Assembly: GCF_021412585.1 (NCBI RefSeq)
Contig: NZ_JAKCMI010000001.1
Span: 1 to 40,713, forward strand
Direction of reading: 5' to 3'
From: Halomonas alkalisoli
GTDB lineage: Bacteria > Pseudomonadota > Gammaproteobacteria > Pseudomonadales > Halomonadaceae
DNA: 40,713 bases
Position 1 is the first letter of the stretch; each line of letters starts with the position of its first letter. This document shows, piece by piece, positions 7,087 through 15,778 of the stretch. The notes under the pieces are model-generated. The model saw only the letters and a list, made by a program, of their open reading frames with translations, had not been told where the DNA came from and did no database searches. The position numbers and the translations under genes were made by a program.

Positions 7087-9077
7087 GAGATCGAGGAATG
7101 TTGGGTTGCGCCTGGCGAGTGGTAACGGCGCTGCTGCTGGTCTTGTCGCTGGCGCTGCCGGCCCATGGCAGTGAGTCTGCCCAGAGTGAGCGTGAACGCG
7201 AGGTGCGGCTGAGCGTCTGGCTGGAGCCGTCATCGCGGCGGATCCAGGGTGAAATGATCGTTCGTCCGTCTCCTCGCATGGGCACCTTCCGGCTCGATCC
7301 GGGGCTCGAAATCAGCGAGGCGCTGGTCGATGATAGGGCTTTGTCGCTGGAGGAGAGTGCGGTAGGGCGCTATCGCCTGGCGATGCCACCGAAGGCCGAG
7401 TCGGTGACGCTGCGCTGGAGCGGCGTGCTGAACACCGCGAACGGCCGGTCGATGGTGTCCCCGGAAGGCAGCCTGTTGGCGGGTGACGGCGTCTGGTATC
7501 CGCAGTTTGCCGAACTGGGGCCCTTTGCGCTGCATATCGAGGTCCAGGTGCCGGATGGCCAGCGGGCGGTGGCCACGGGGTCGCTGCTTGGGGAGCCTCT
7601 TGCTGACGAGACGGGCTATCGGGTGCGGCATTACCATCCGCGAACGGCGTCGATAGAGCTTGCCGCGGGGCCATGGCGGGAGCGCCAGCGGACGGTGGGT
7701 GGCGTGCGCGTGCGCACCCTGTTCCCCGCCGAGCTGGATGACGACCATGCCGAGACCTATCTCGCTCACTCCGGTCGCTACCTCGCCCAGTTCGGCGAGC
7801 GTGTCGGCGACTACCCTTACGACAGCTTCACCATTGCCGCATCGCCGGCGCCGCTGGGGCTGGCCTTTCCCGGCTTCACCCTGCTCGGCGAGCGGGTGAT
7901 TCCGCTGCCGTTCATACCGCACACCTCGCTGGCGCACGAACTGATGCACGCTTGGTGGGGTGCCGGTGTCCGGGTGGACTACCCCAGCGGCAACTGGTCG
8001 GAGGCCTTGACCACCTACCTGGCCGACTATCATCTGGATGAGTTGCGTGGTGAAGCCAGCGACACTCGCCGCCGCTGGCTCGTCGACCTGGCGGCGTTGC
8101 CCGACACCTTCGACCAACCGCTGGTGGATTTCCGTGGTGGCCGTGACCCCGCGCTGCGACTGATGGGCTATCAGCACGGTGCGATGCTGTTTCACATGCT
8201 GCGACAGCGCATCGGTGACGAGGCGTTCGATGCCGGCCTCAAGCGCTTCGCCGCGAGGCATATGCATGCTACTGCAAGCTGGGATGACCTGGCGGCGGCG
8301 TTTTCCGAGGCGGCCGACGAGGACCTGAGAGACTTCCTCGGCGCCTGGCGACACAAGCCGGGGCGACCGGCATTGAGCATGGCGGCGGTTGAGCGCCGTG
8401 AAACCGAGACGGGCTGGCAGGTGGAGGGCGTGCTCGACCAGGCGGGCGACCACGCACCCTGGCCGCTTCTGGTGCCGGTGGTGGCAGAGACCCGCAGCGG
8501 CCCCGTGCGCCATGATGTCGCGCTCGAGACCCGGCAGGCCAGGTTTTCGCTATCGTATGACGCAGAGCCCCTCTCCCTTACCGTAGACCCTGACCATGAC
8601 CTGCTGCGCGAGCTCGACCCGGCGCCGTTCATCCTGAGACACGTCGCCCTGCATCCCGAAAGCCGCCTGCTGGTGCTGCCGAAGGCGCTGGAGGCCCAGG
8701 GGCGCGAGTGGGTACAGCAGGCCCTGGGCCGGCCCCTGGCCCCGGTGGTTGGCGAACCGTCTCTCGAGGGCGAGGCGCCGCTACTGGTGCTCGGCGACGC
8801 CGAGGATGTCGCTACCTGGCTGGCCGAGCAGGCGTTGCCCGAGCCGTCGACGGCCCTGGCAGCACGGGGTGAGGCGCGGATGTGGACGCTGCCGGAAAGC
8901 CGGGTGGTGGTCGTGAGTGCCGCTGAACCTGGCCAGCTGCGACGGCTGGTGGCGTCACTGAGACACCACCAGCATCGCAGCTATCTGGTCCAGGACGCCG
9001 AGGGGGATACCCTCGAGGCCGGCACATGGCCGCTGGACGAGGCGGGGCTGCGCGTCGTGTTCTCGTCTTCGCGCTGA
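7083..9077 (+). CDS. Secreted M1-family-like zinc metallopeptidase
   Basis: A 664-residue protein with an export signal (about residues 1-29). A beta-rich N-terminal region and a gluzincin catalytic domain follow. The zinc motif HELMH is at 285-289, with the likely third ligand E307 in NWSEALTTYLADY. The glutamate comes 17 residues after the motif rather than the usual 18 of M1 enzymes. Residues from about 450 on form an uncharacterised C-terminal part. The GTG at 7083 overlaps the previous stop by 4 bp. An ATG at 7098 is an alternative and would still keep the signal peptide. Coupling to the ChaN-PDZ gene suggests a joint periplasmic role in processing peptides or a haem/metal-related protein; that is inference. 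Confidence 0.82.
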   Translation: MRDRGMLGCAWRVVTALLLVLSLALPAHGSESAQSEREREVRLSVWLEPSSRRIQGEMIVRPSPRMGTFRLDPGLEISEALVDDRALSLEESAVGRYRLAMPPKAESVTLRWSGVLNTANGRSMVSPEGSLLAGDGVWYPQFAELGPFALHIEVQVPDGQRAVATGSLLGEPLADETGYRVRHYHPRTASIELAAGPWRERQRTVGGVRVRTLFPAELDDDHAETYLAHSGRYLAQFGERVGDYPYDSFTIAASPAPLGLAFPGFTLLGERVIPLPFIPHTSLAHELMHAWWGAGVRVDYPSGNWSEALTTYLADYHLDELRGEASDTRRRWLVDLAALPDTFDQPLVDFRGGRDPALRLMGYQHGAMLFHMLRQRIGDEAFDAGLKRFAARHMHATASWDDLAAAFSEAADEDLRDFLGAWRHKPGRPALSMAAVERRETETGWQVEGVLDQAGDHAPWPLLVPVVAETRSGPVRHDVALETRQARFSLSYDAEPLSLTVDPDHDLLRELDPAPFILRHVALHPESRLLVLPKALEAQGREWVQQALGRPLAPVVGEPSLEGEAPLLVLGDAEDVATWLAEQALPEPSTALAARGEARMWTLPESRVVVVSAAEPGQLRRLVASLRHHQHRSYLVQDAEGDTLEAGTWPLDEAGLRVVFSSSR

Positions 9078-9203
9078 TGCGGAGCGGGGGGCAGGGGCGC
9101 ATCGAATGCGTTATCGTACCGCGTGCGCCTTGCCCCTGGCTGGCGCCTGTTTCATTATCGGCATCGCCAATGCGATGTTGCGACCGAGTTCTGGAGGAGT
9201 ATC

Positions 9204-9608
9204 TTGGCCATTTCCCGTTTCGCCGATCTGCTGGAGGAGGCGAATCAGCAGCCGGAGCCCCAGCGGCTGCTGTTCGTCTTCACCCGTGCCGAGCTGCCGG
9301 ACAACCCCACCGCCGAGCAGCGCCAGCGCTTCGAGCAGGGCGAGGGTGGGGTGCTGACCCCGGCGCTATGCGTCGACAAGTCGCCCGAGGAGCTCAGTGA
9401 CATGGAGGCGCTGGTGGCGGAGTCGCGCAACACCGGCATCGAGTGGGATATCGTGTTCGTGGCCGCGCTGTCCGGCAGCGGTCTGCAGCCACCCTCCGGC
9501 GAGGAAGCCGAACGTCATCTGCAACGTATGGTCGAATCGCTCAAGATGGGTAACATAGGGAGCTTCCTGGCGCTGGATCGCCAGGGAGAGGTGGTTTCGT
9601 TTCAATAA
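9204..9608 (+). CDS. Small conserved cytoplasmic protein of unknown function
   Basis: A 134-residue protein beginning AISRFADLLEEANQQPEPQRLLFVFTRAELP, with no signal peptide or membrane segment. It resembles a family in Pseudomonas and Halomonas genomes that is often labelled 'ribonucleotide reductase subunit alpha'. It is far too short to be that enzyme and has none of its motifs, so the label should not be trusted. The TTG start at 9204 is chosen because GGAGG lies 6 bases upstream and the conserved sequence begins there. The frame is open further upstream but is not protein-like. It follows the peptidase and precedes ahpC, and seems independent of both. Confidence 0.75.
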   Translation: MAISRFADLLEEANQQPEPQRLLFVFTRAELPDNPTAEQRQRFEQGEGGVLTPALCVDKSPEELSDMEALVAESRNTGIEWDIVFVAALSGSGLQPPSGEEAERHLQRMVESLKMGNIGSFLALDRQGEVVSFQ

Positions 9609-9622
9609 GTTGCTCGCCAGCT

Positions 9623-9659
9623 ATAGGCGATACTTATCACCACCATGCTTGCATTCAAT
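9623..9659 (+). promoter_or_regulatory. Candidate OxyR binding site upstream of ahpC
   Basis: Four tetranucleotides fall at the exact OxyR spacing: ATAG-N7-TTAT-N7-ATGC-N7-CAAT. They match the ATAG/CTAT/ATAG/CTAT consensus at 12 of 16 positions. A weak -35-like TTAGCC starts at 9660, directly after the site, and a -10-like TATCAT lies at 9683-9688. This is where an OxyR-activated promoter would place them. ahpC is a classic OxyR target; the match itself is moderate. Confidence 0.5.
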
Positions 9660-9734
9660 TTAGCCTATCGGGGCTCAGCGGTTATCATGGGCCTCGTATT
9701 CGGACCATCAACCACCGACAAGGAGCATCACTGA

Positions 9735-10298
9735 ATGTCCCTGATCAACACCGAAGTCAAGCCGTTCAAGGCCACCGCTTTCCACAATGGCGAGTTCATC
9801 GACGTCACCGAGGAGAGCCTGAAGGGCAAGTGGAACATCTTCTTCTTCTATCCGGCTGACTTCACTTTCGTCTGCCCCACCGAGCTGGGTGACCTGGCGG
9901 ACAACTACGAAGAGTTCAAGAAGCTGGGTGTCGAGGTCTACGGTGTTTCCACCGATACCCACTTCACCCACAAGGCGTGGCACGACAGCTCCGAGACGAT
10001 CAACAAGATCCAGTACCCGATGCTGGCCGACCCGACCCTGACCATCTCGCGCAACTTCGAGGTGCTGATCGAGGAAGCCGGTCTGGCCGAGCGTGGCACC
10101 TTCGTGATCGACCCGGAAGGCAAGATCCAGATCGTCGAGATCAATGCCGGCAACATCGGCCGTAACGCCGAAGAGCTGCTGCGCAAGGTGAAGGCTGCCC
10201 AGTACGTGGCCGCCAATCCGAACGAAGTCTGCCCCGCCAAGTGGAAGGAAGGCGAAGAGACCCTGTCTCCGTCCCTGGACCTGGTCGGCAAGATCTAA
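9735..10298 (+). CDS. ahpC: Alkyl hydroperoxide reductase subunit C (2-Cys peroxiredoxin)
   Basis: Cytoplasmic peroxidase that reduces hydrogen peroxide, alkyl hydroperoxides and peroxynitrite, recycled by AhpF. It has 187 residues, the normal AhpC length. The peroxidatic C47 sits in DFTFVCPTE and the resolving C166 in NEVCPAKW. The [12 protein letters not shown] segment marks the AhpC/Prx1 group. AAGGAG lies about 10 bases before the ATG. ahpF follows after 174 bp that include a strong GC hairpin, so the two are probably one transcriptional unit with ahpC in excess. Confidence 0.97.
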   Translation: MSLINTEVKPFKATAFHNGEFIDVTEESLKGKWNIFFFYPADFTFVCPTELGDLADNYEEFKKLGVEVYGVSTDTHFTHKAWHDSSETINKIQYPMLADPTLTISRNFEVLIEEAGLAERGTFVIDPEGKIQIVEINAGNIGRNAEELLRKVKAAQYVAANPNEVCPAKWKEGEETLSPSLDLVGKI

Positions 10299-10347
10299 AC
10301 GACGCTTGCCGAACCCGCGGGGCTATCCCCTGACCTCGTGAGTTCCA

Positions 10348-10372
10348 CGCCCGGGCGTGCCCCGCCCGGGCG
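10348..10372 (+). other. GC hairpin between ahpC and ahpF
   Basis: The self-complementary decamer CGCCCGGGCG occurs twice (10348-10357 and 10363-10372) around a 5-base TGCCC loop. It can form a perfect 10-bp stem. There is no T-run after it. It fits an RNA 3'-end stabiliser or partial terminator lowering ahpF relative to ahpC, rather than a full stop. Confidence 0.6.
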
Positions 10373-10472
10373 ATTCAAGACCAAGACCCTGACCCGACGT
10401 GCGCTGGCCCCTGGCCTCGCAGGGCGTCGAGTCATGCCTGTTTCATGAGCGAGACATGAGGAAGCCGCTGTC

Positions 10473-12029
10473 ATGTTGGACGACAATCTGAAGAGCCAGC
10501 TGCAGACGTATTTGCAAAAGGTCACCCAACCGTTCGAGATCGTCGCGTCCCTCGATGACGGCGACAAGTCTCGGGAAATGTTCAAGCTGCTGGAGCAGAT
10601 CGCCGGCTTGAGCGACAAGATTACCCTGCGCAGCGATGGTCGCGATGCCCGCACGCCGTCGTTCGCCCTGAACCGTCCCGGGGAAGATACCGGCCTGGTG
10701 TTCGCCGGGATCCCCATGGGCCACGAGTTCACCTCGCTGGTATTGGCCCTGCTGCAGGTGGGCGGGCACCCGCCCAAGGTCTCCGACGAGGTGATCGAGC
10801 AGATCAAGAGCCTCGACGATGAGCTGAGCTTCGAAACCTATTACTCGCTCTCCTGCCAGAACTGCCCCGACGTGGTTCAGGCGCTCAACCTGATGGCGGT
10901 GCTCAACCCCAAGGTGCGCCACGTGGCCATCGACGGGGCCCTGTTCCAGGACGAGGTGGAGCAGCGCGAGGTGATGTCGGTACCGAGCATCTACCTCAAT
11001 GGCGAACCCTTCGACCAGGGCCGCATGAGCCTCGAGCAGATCCTGGCCAAGGTCGACACCGGCGCCGCCAGGCGCGAGGCCGCCAAGCTTAACGAGAAGT
11101 CGTCCTACGAGGTGCTGATGGTCGGCGGCGGCCCGGCCGGTGCCGCGGCGGCCATCTATGCCGCACGCAAGGGCATCCGTACGGGGGTTGCCACCGAGCG
11201 CTTCGGCGGCCAGGTCCTCGACACCATGGCCATCGAGAACTTCATCTCCGTCTCGGAGACCAACGGCCCCAAGCTGGCCGCCGCGCTGGAGGAGCACGTC
11301 AAGCAGTACGACGTGGATATCATGCCGCTGCAGCGGGCCGTCAAGCTGGTGCCGGCCACACAGCCCGGCGGCGAGCATGAGGTGGTGTTCGAGTCGGGCG
11401 CGTCGCTCAAGAGCCGCTCGCTGATCCTCGCGACCGGTGCCCGCTGGCGTGAGATGGGCGTGCCCGGCGAGGACGAGTACCGCAACAAGGGGGTGGCCTA
11501 TTGCCCTCACTGCGATGGGCCGCTGTTCAAGGGCAAGCGCGTGGCGGTGATCGGGGGTGGCAACTCCGGCGTCGAGGCCGCCATCGACCTGGCCGGCCTG
11601 GTCGAGCATGTCACCCTGATCGAGTTCATGGACGAGCTGCGTGCCGATGCGGTGCTGCAGAAGAAGCTCGCCAGCCTGGCCAACGTGGACGTGATCAAGG
11701 GAGCCAGGACCACCGAGGTCAACGGCGACGGCAAGCGGGTCAACGGCCTCACCTACGAGGAGCGGTCAAGCGGCGAGCTGCGTCGGCTCGACCTGGAGGG
11801 CATCTTCGTGCAGATCGGCCTGGTGCCCAACACCGAGTGGCTGACCGATTCGTCGATCGAGCTCTCCCCGCGTGGCGAGATCGTCGTCGACGATCACGGC
11901 ATGACCTCGGTGCCGGGTATCTTCGCCGCCGGCGACGTCACCACGGTGCCCTACAAGCAGATCGTCATCGCCATGGGCGAAGGTTCCAAGGCGGCACTGG
12001 GTGCCTTCGACTACCTGATTCGTCTCTGA
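10473..12029 (+). CDS. ahpF: Alkyl hydroperoxide reductase subunit F
   Basis: NADH-dependent flavoprotein disulfide reductase that regenerates AhpC; 518 residues, normal length. The N-terminal double thioredoxin-like domain has the redox pair CQNC (C128, C131). The FAD domain begins near residue 212 with a [10 protein letters not shown] dinucleotide fold. The thioredoxin-reductase-like centre CPHC lies at C344 and C347 and is followed by the NADH-binding [11 protein letters not shown] late [14 protein letters not shown] segment completes FAD binding. A GAGG lies 11 bases before the ATG, a somewhat long spacing. It follows ahpC and ends before a strong hairpin terminator. Confidence 0.97.
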   Translation: MLDDNLKSQLQTYLQKVTQPFEIVASLDDGDKSREMFKLLEQIAGLSDKITLRSDGRDARTPSFALNRPGEDTGLVFAGIPMGHEFTSLVLALLQVGGHPPKVSDEVIEQIKSLDDELSFETYYSLSCQNCPDVVQALNLMAVLNPKVRHVAIDGALFQDEVEQREVMSVPSIYLNGEPFDQGRMSLEQILAKVDTGAARREAAKLNEKSSYEVLMVGGGPAGAAAAIYAARKGIRTGVATERFGGQVLDTMAIENFISVSETNGPKLAAALEEHVKQYDVDIMPLQRAVKLVPATQPGGEHEVVFESGASLKSRSLILATGARWREMGVPGEDEYRNKGVAYCPHCDGPLFKGKRVAVIGGGNSGVEAAIDLAGLVEHVTLIEFMDELRADAVLQKKLASLANVDVIKGARTTEVNGDGKRVNGLTYEERSSGELRRLDLEGIFVQIGLVPNTEWLTDSSIELSPRGEIVVDDHGMTSVPGIFAAGDVTTVPYKQIVIAMGEGSKAALGAFDYLIRL

Positions 12030-12056
12030 CGACGAGCTCGGCGCAAGTTGTCCCGC

Positions 12057-12091
12057 ATCGCCCCGCAGGCCCAGCCTGCGGGGCGATTGCG
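12057..12091 (+). terminator. Hairpin terminator after ahpF
   Basis: A perfect 13-bp stem, ATCGCCCCGCAGG (12057-12069) with CCTGCGGGGCGAT (12075-12087), closes on a 5-base loop. Only two T residues follow directly, so termination may be imperfect, but the stem is very stable and lies 28 bases after the ahpF stop. Confidence 0.7.
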
Positions 12092-12221
12092 TATGCGGGC
12101 AGGTCAAATTCGCGGGTTCGTCCAAATGAGCGGGTGAAAGTGGTGGGTATATGGGCTAATGGTAATACGGGAGGCATCTCCACCGGCCCCCGCATGACCC
12201 ACCATGGCAAGGATGAACCGC

Positions 12222-13247
12222 ATGAACGACAACAACACGATGGCTCGGCTGATGCCGGTGATACTGCTGACCCTTGGCGCCACTGGATTGGCACAGGCCA
12301 GCACTCTGGAGGACGTACGCGACCAGGGCCATGTGCGCTGTGGCGTCAACGCCGCCCAGCCGGGCTTCTCGGCGCTGGATGACGAGGATACCTATCGGGG
12401 GCTGGATACCGATGTCTGTCGCGCCATTGCCGCCGCGGTGCTGGGCGATGCCGAGAGCGTGCGCTTCGTGCCGCTGGATTCCGTGGAGCGCTTCACGGCA
12501 ATCCAGTCGGGAGAGGTCGATGTACTGTCGCGCACCACGACCTGGACATCGAGCCGGGACACCACGATGGGCGTCAACTTCACCGGGGTCAGCTACTACG
12601 ACGGCCAGGCCTTCATGGTGGCAAGCGACCTGGGTATCAACAGCGCACTGGAGCTGGACGGAGCCGATGTCTGCACCCAGAGCGGTACCACCAGCGAGCT
12701 CAACCTGGCGGACTTCTTCCGCGTCAATGACATGAGCTACAACCCCATCGTGTTCGACTCCCCCGAACAGGCGATTGCCGGTTTCGAAGCGGGGCGCTGC
12801 GACGTGCTCAGCTCCGACGCCTCCCAGCTCTACTCCCAGCGCATGCAGTTGCCCGATCCCGACAGCGCCATGGTACTGACGGACATCATCTCCAAGGAGC
12901 CACTGGGTCCGGCGGTCCGTCAGGGCGACGACCAGTGGTTCAATATCGTCAAGTGGTCGCTGTTCGCCATGATCAACGCCGAGGAGATGGGCATCACCCA
13001 GGCCAACGTCGAGGAGATGCTCGATTCCGAGGATCCCGATATCGCGCGTCTGCTGGGGCGTGACGGCAACTACGGCGAGGGCATGGGGCTCGAGGCCGAC
13101 TGGGCCTATCAGATCATCAGCCAGGTGGGTAACTACGGCGAGATGTTCGACCGCACCGTCGGCGCTGGTTCCGAATTCAAGATCGCCCGAGGCCTCAATG
13201 CGCTGTGGACAGATGGGGGCATCCAGTACGCGCCGCCGGTGCGTTGA
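12222..13247 (+). CDS. aapJ: Polar amino acid ABC transporter substrate-binding protein, copy 1
   Basis: Periplasmic receptor of an Aap/Bzt-type general L-amino acid importer; 341 residues. The signal peptide (1-26, ending AQA) precedes a family 3 solute-binding fold, starting EDVRDQGHVRCGVN and followed by DTDVCRAIAAAVLGD. Four cysteines (in RCGV, DVCRA, DVCTQ and GRCDV) are shared with copy 2 and typical of AapJ, probably forming two disulfides. Of several in-frame ATGs near 12204, the one at 12222 is chosen because AAGGA lies 8 bases upstream. The next gene is a close paralogue; together they precede the permease and ATPase genes. Glutamate, aspartate or broad amino acid specificity is inferred from family. 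Confidence 0.88.
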   Translation: MNDNNTMARLMPVILLTLGATGLAQASTLEDVRDQGHVRCGVNAAQPGFSALDDEDTYRGLDTDVCRAIAAAVLGDAESVRFVPLDSVERFTAIQSGEVDVLSRTTTWTSSRDTTMGVNFTGVSYYDGQAFMVASDLGINSALELDGADVCTQSGTTSELNLADFFRVNDMSYNPIVFDSPEQAIAGFEAGRCDVLSSDASQLYSQRMQLPDPDSAMVLTDIISKEPLGPAVRQGDDQWFNIVKWSLFAMINAEEMGITQANVEEMLDSEDPDIARLLGRDGNYGEGMGLEADWAYQIISQVGNYGEMFDRTVGAGSEFKIARGLNALWTDGGIQYAPPVR

Positions 13248-13435
13248 GGCCGAGTGTGACGGCTAGGCGGTGGCACTGGCAGGGTCTGGCCGTCGAGGGA
13301 GATCCTCTTCGGGCGGATCGTTGAATAAGGGTTTCGACTGGACTATCCCTGTGACGGAAGAAACCTTGCTAAGGTGCGTGGCACATGCCTCGGCATGCAT
13401 CATTCATACGCTACTATTGTTATCGAGGGACCCTC

Positions 13436-14464
13436 ATGCGCAACAACAAGAACAAGTGGCTACTGCTGACATCCGCAGCGGCTTTGACACTGGGTGCCGT
13501 TTCCGCGGCGTCTGCCGATACGCTCGACAATACGCGCGAGCGCGGTGCCGTTCAGTGCGGCGTGAGTGACGGCCTGCCGGGCTTCTCCGCACCGGACGAC
13601 CAGGGCGAGTGGCAGGGGCTCGATGTCGACGTCTGTCGCGCCGTGGCCGCCGCCGTCTTCGGCGACGCCGAGGCGGTGCGCTATATTTCGCTGAACGCCG
13701 TCGAGCGCTTCACCGCGCTGCAGTCCGGCGAAGTGGATCTGCTTTCGCGCAACACCACCTGGACCACCACCCGCGACACCACCCTGGGCCTGAACTTCGC
13801 CGGCGTGAACTTCTACGACGGTATCGGCTTCATGGTCAATCGCGACCTGGGTGTCTCCAGCTCCACTGAGCTCGACGGCGCGGCGGTCTGCGTGCAGTCC
13901 GGCACCACCACCGAGCTGAACGTCGCCGATTACTTCCGTGCCAACGACATGACATTCGATCCCATCGTCTTCGATACCTCCGAGCAGACCGTGGGTGGCT
14001 ACGAGGCCGGCCGCTGCGACGTGTTGACCTCCGACACCTCCCAGCTGGCGGCCCTGCGCATCCAGCTCTCCGACCCCGACGGTTCGGTGATCCTGCCGGA
14101 AGTCATCTCCAAGGAGCCGCTGGGCCCGGTCGTTCGTCAGGGTGACGACCAGTGGTTCAACATCGTCAAGTGGTCGCTGTTCGCCATGCTCAACGCCGAG
14201 GAAATGGGCATCACCAGCGACAACGTCGACGAGATGCTCGCCTCCGAGGATCCGGATATTGCCCGCCTGCTGGGCGAGGACGGCAACTATGGCCAGGGCA
14301 TGGGCCTCGAGGCCGACTGGGCCTACAACATCATCAGCCAGGTGGGTAACTACGGCGAAAGCTACGAGCGCAATGTGGGCATGGACTCCCCGCTGCAGAT
14401 CGAGCGCGGCATCAATGCCCTGTGGACCCAGGGTGGCATTCAGTACGCACCGCCGATTCGCTGA
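13436..14464 (+). CDS. aapJ: Polar amino acid ABC transporter substrate-binding protein, copy 2
   Basis: Paralogue of the preceding gene, 342 residues, with signal peptide 1-27 (ending ASA) and the same four cysteines. Over most of the length the two proteins align without visible gaps. The stretch WFNIVKWSLFAM and the end GGIQYAPP are identical; differences cluster in ligand-side loops. GAGGGA lies 5 bases before the ATG at 13436; the longer upstream frame has no signal-peptide logic. A 188-bp gap from copy 1 leaves room for its own promoter. Being closest to the permease genes, this copy is the more likely main receptor. Confidence 0.9.
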   Translation: MRNNKNKWLLLTSAAALTLGAVSAASADTLDNTRERGAVQCGVSDGLPGFSAPDDQGEWQGLDVDVCRAVAAAVFGDAEAVRYISLNAVERFTALQSGEVDLLSRNTTWTTTRDTTLGLNFAGVNFYDGIGFMVNRDLGVSSSTELDGAAVCVQSGTTTELNVADYFRANDMTFDPIVFDTSEQTVGGYEAGRCDVLTSDTSQLAALRIQLSDPDGSVILPEVISKEPLGPVVRQGDDQWFNIVKWSLFAMLNAEEMGITSDNVDEMLASEDPDIARLLGEDGNYGQGMGLEADWAYNIISQVGNYGESYERNVGMDSPLQIERGINALWTQGGIQYAPPIR

Positions 14465-14474
14465 TCGAACCGTC

Positions 14475-14539
14475 CGGGGCGTCGCTTGATGGCGCCCCGA
14501 GCCTTGTTATGCCCCGGCCCGGCTATCCCGGCCCGGGGC
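14475..14539 (+). other. Two GC hairpins between receptor and permease genes
   Basis: CGGGGCG (14475-14481) can pair with CGCCCCG (14493-14499). GCCCCGG (14511-14517) can pair with CCGGGGC (14533-14539). No T-run follows. Such intercistronic stems after a binding-protein gene commonly stabilise its message and reduce downstream expression, which suits the excess of receptor over membrane subunits. Confidence 0.5.
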
Positions 14540-14578
14540 TTGATACCTGCTTGACGGATCCAGGCGGAGAGTCCCTTC

Positions 14579-15769
14579 ATGTCCGTTCGACCACAGGCCC
14601 ATCCAGTGGGCCCAAAACCGCCTTTCTGGCGTGATCGCGCCAAGCGCGCACTGATCTTCCAGGTATTGCTGATTGCTGCAGTGGCTGCCTTCCTGCTCTA
14701 TATCATCGGTAATACCCAGGCCAACCTGGCCGCTCGCGGCATCACGACCGGCTTCGGTTTCCTGTCCAATACGGCCGGCTTCGGCATCGTCCAGAGCCTG
14801 ATCGACTACTCCTCCCAGAGCACCTACGGCCGCACCTTCGTGGTAGGACTGCTCAACACCCTGCTGGTGTCGGCGCTGGGGGTGCTGGCGGCCACGATCA
14901 TCGGCTTCACCGTGGGCATCGCCCGGCTTTCGCCCAACTGGCTGATCGCCCGCCTGGCCAATGCCTACATCGAGATATTCCGCAACATACCGCTGCTGCT
15001 GCAGATCTTCTTCTGGTACTTCGCCGTGCTGCGGACCATGCCGAGTGCCCGCGACAGCCTGTCGCTGGGCGAGGTGGTCTTCCTCAACGTGCGTGGTCTC
15101 TACCTGCCCGAGCCGCTGTTCGAATCCGGCTTCGGACTGATTCCCCTGACCCTGGGCATTGCCGTGGCAGCGAGCATCGCCCTGGTGGTGTGGAACAAGC
15201 GTCGCCACGAGGCCACGGGCAAGCGCTTCCCGGCGGGCTGGATCTCGCTGGGGCTGATACTCGGCCTGCCGCTGCTGGTACTGGTCGCCACCGGCGTGCC
15301 GGTGACCTGGGATGTGCCGCAATTGACCGGCTTCAACTTCCGCGGTGGCATCACGATCATTCCCGAGTTCCTGGCCCTGTGGCTGGCCCTGTCGATCTAT
15401 ACCGCGTCTTTCATCGCCGAGATCGTGCGCTCGGGCATCCAGGCGATTTCCCATGGCCAGACCGAGGCCGCCCAGGCGCTCAGCCTGCCGCGCAACCTGG
15501 TGTTGCGCCTGGTGGTGGTGCCGCAGGCCATGCGGGTCATCATTCCACCGCTGACCAGCCAGTACCTCAACCTGATCAAGAACTCCTCGCTTGCCACCGC
15601 CATCGGCTATCCGGACCTGGTGTCGGTGTTCGCCGGGACCACGCTCAACCAGACGGGGCAGGCGATCGAGGTCATCGCCATGACCATGGCGGTCTACCTG
15701 ACCATCAGCCTGCTGGTGTCGATGTTCATGAACTGGTTCAACGCCCGCGTGGCGCTGGTGGAACGCTAG
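14579..15769 (+). CDS. aapQ: Amino acid ABC transporter permease, AapQ type
   Basis: Inner-membrane subunit, 396 residues, of the His/Glu/Gln permease family. The long form has an extended N-terminal half. Multiple hydrophobic helices are visible from residue 22 on. The ATPase-contacting EAA loop lies near residue 300 (AEIVRSGIQAISHGQTEAAQALSL). Length and an insertion between the first helices and the core match AapQ/BztB rather than the about 220-residue HisQ/GlnP class. GGCGGAGAG precedes the ATG. It lies 9 bp upstream of the second permease gene. Confidence 0.9.
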   Translation: MSVRPQAHPVGPKPPFWRDRAKRALIFQVLLIAAVAAFLLYIIGNTQANLAARGITTGFGFLSNTAGFGIVQSLIDYSSQSTYGRTFVVGLLNTLLVSALGVLAATIIGFTVGIARLSPNWLIARLANAYIEIFRNIPLLLQIFFWYFAVLRTMPSARDSLSLGEVVFLNVRGLYLPEPLFESGFGLIPLTLGIAVAASIALVVWNKRRHEATGKRFPAGWISLGLILGLPLLVLVATGVPVTWDVPQLTGFNFRGGITIIPEFLALWLALSIYTASFIAEIVRSGIQAISHGQTEAAQALSLPRNLVLRLVVVPQAMRVIIPPLTSQYLNLIKNSSLATAIGYPDLVSVFAGTTLNQTGQAIEVIAMTMAVYLTISLLVSMFMNWFNARVALVER

Positions 15770-15778
15770 GAGAGCGCC

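Noticed and set aside
9123..9203. Longer N-terminus for the small protein at 9204
   Set aside because: The extra residues are arginine- and histidine-rich and not protein-like, while a strong GGAGG sits before the TTG at 9204.
13370..13400. TGGCAC followed by a GC, resembling a sigma-54 promoter before the second receptor gene
   Set aside because: The GG-to-GC spacing is 11 rather than 10 bases and the -12 element is TCGGC, so it does not fit.
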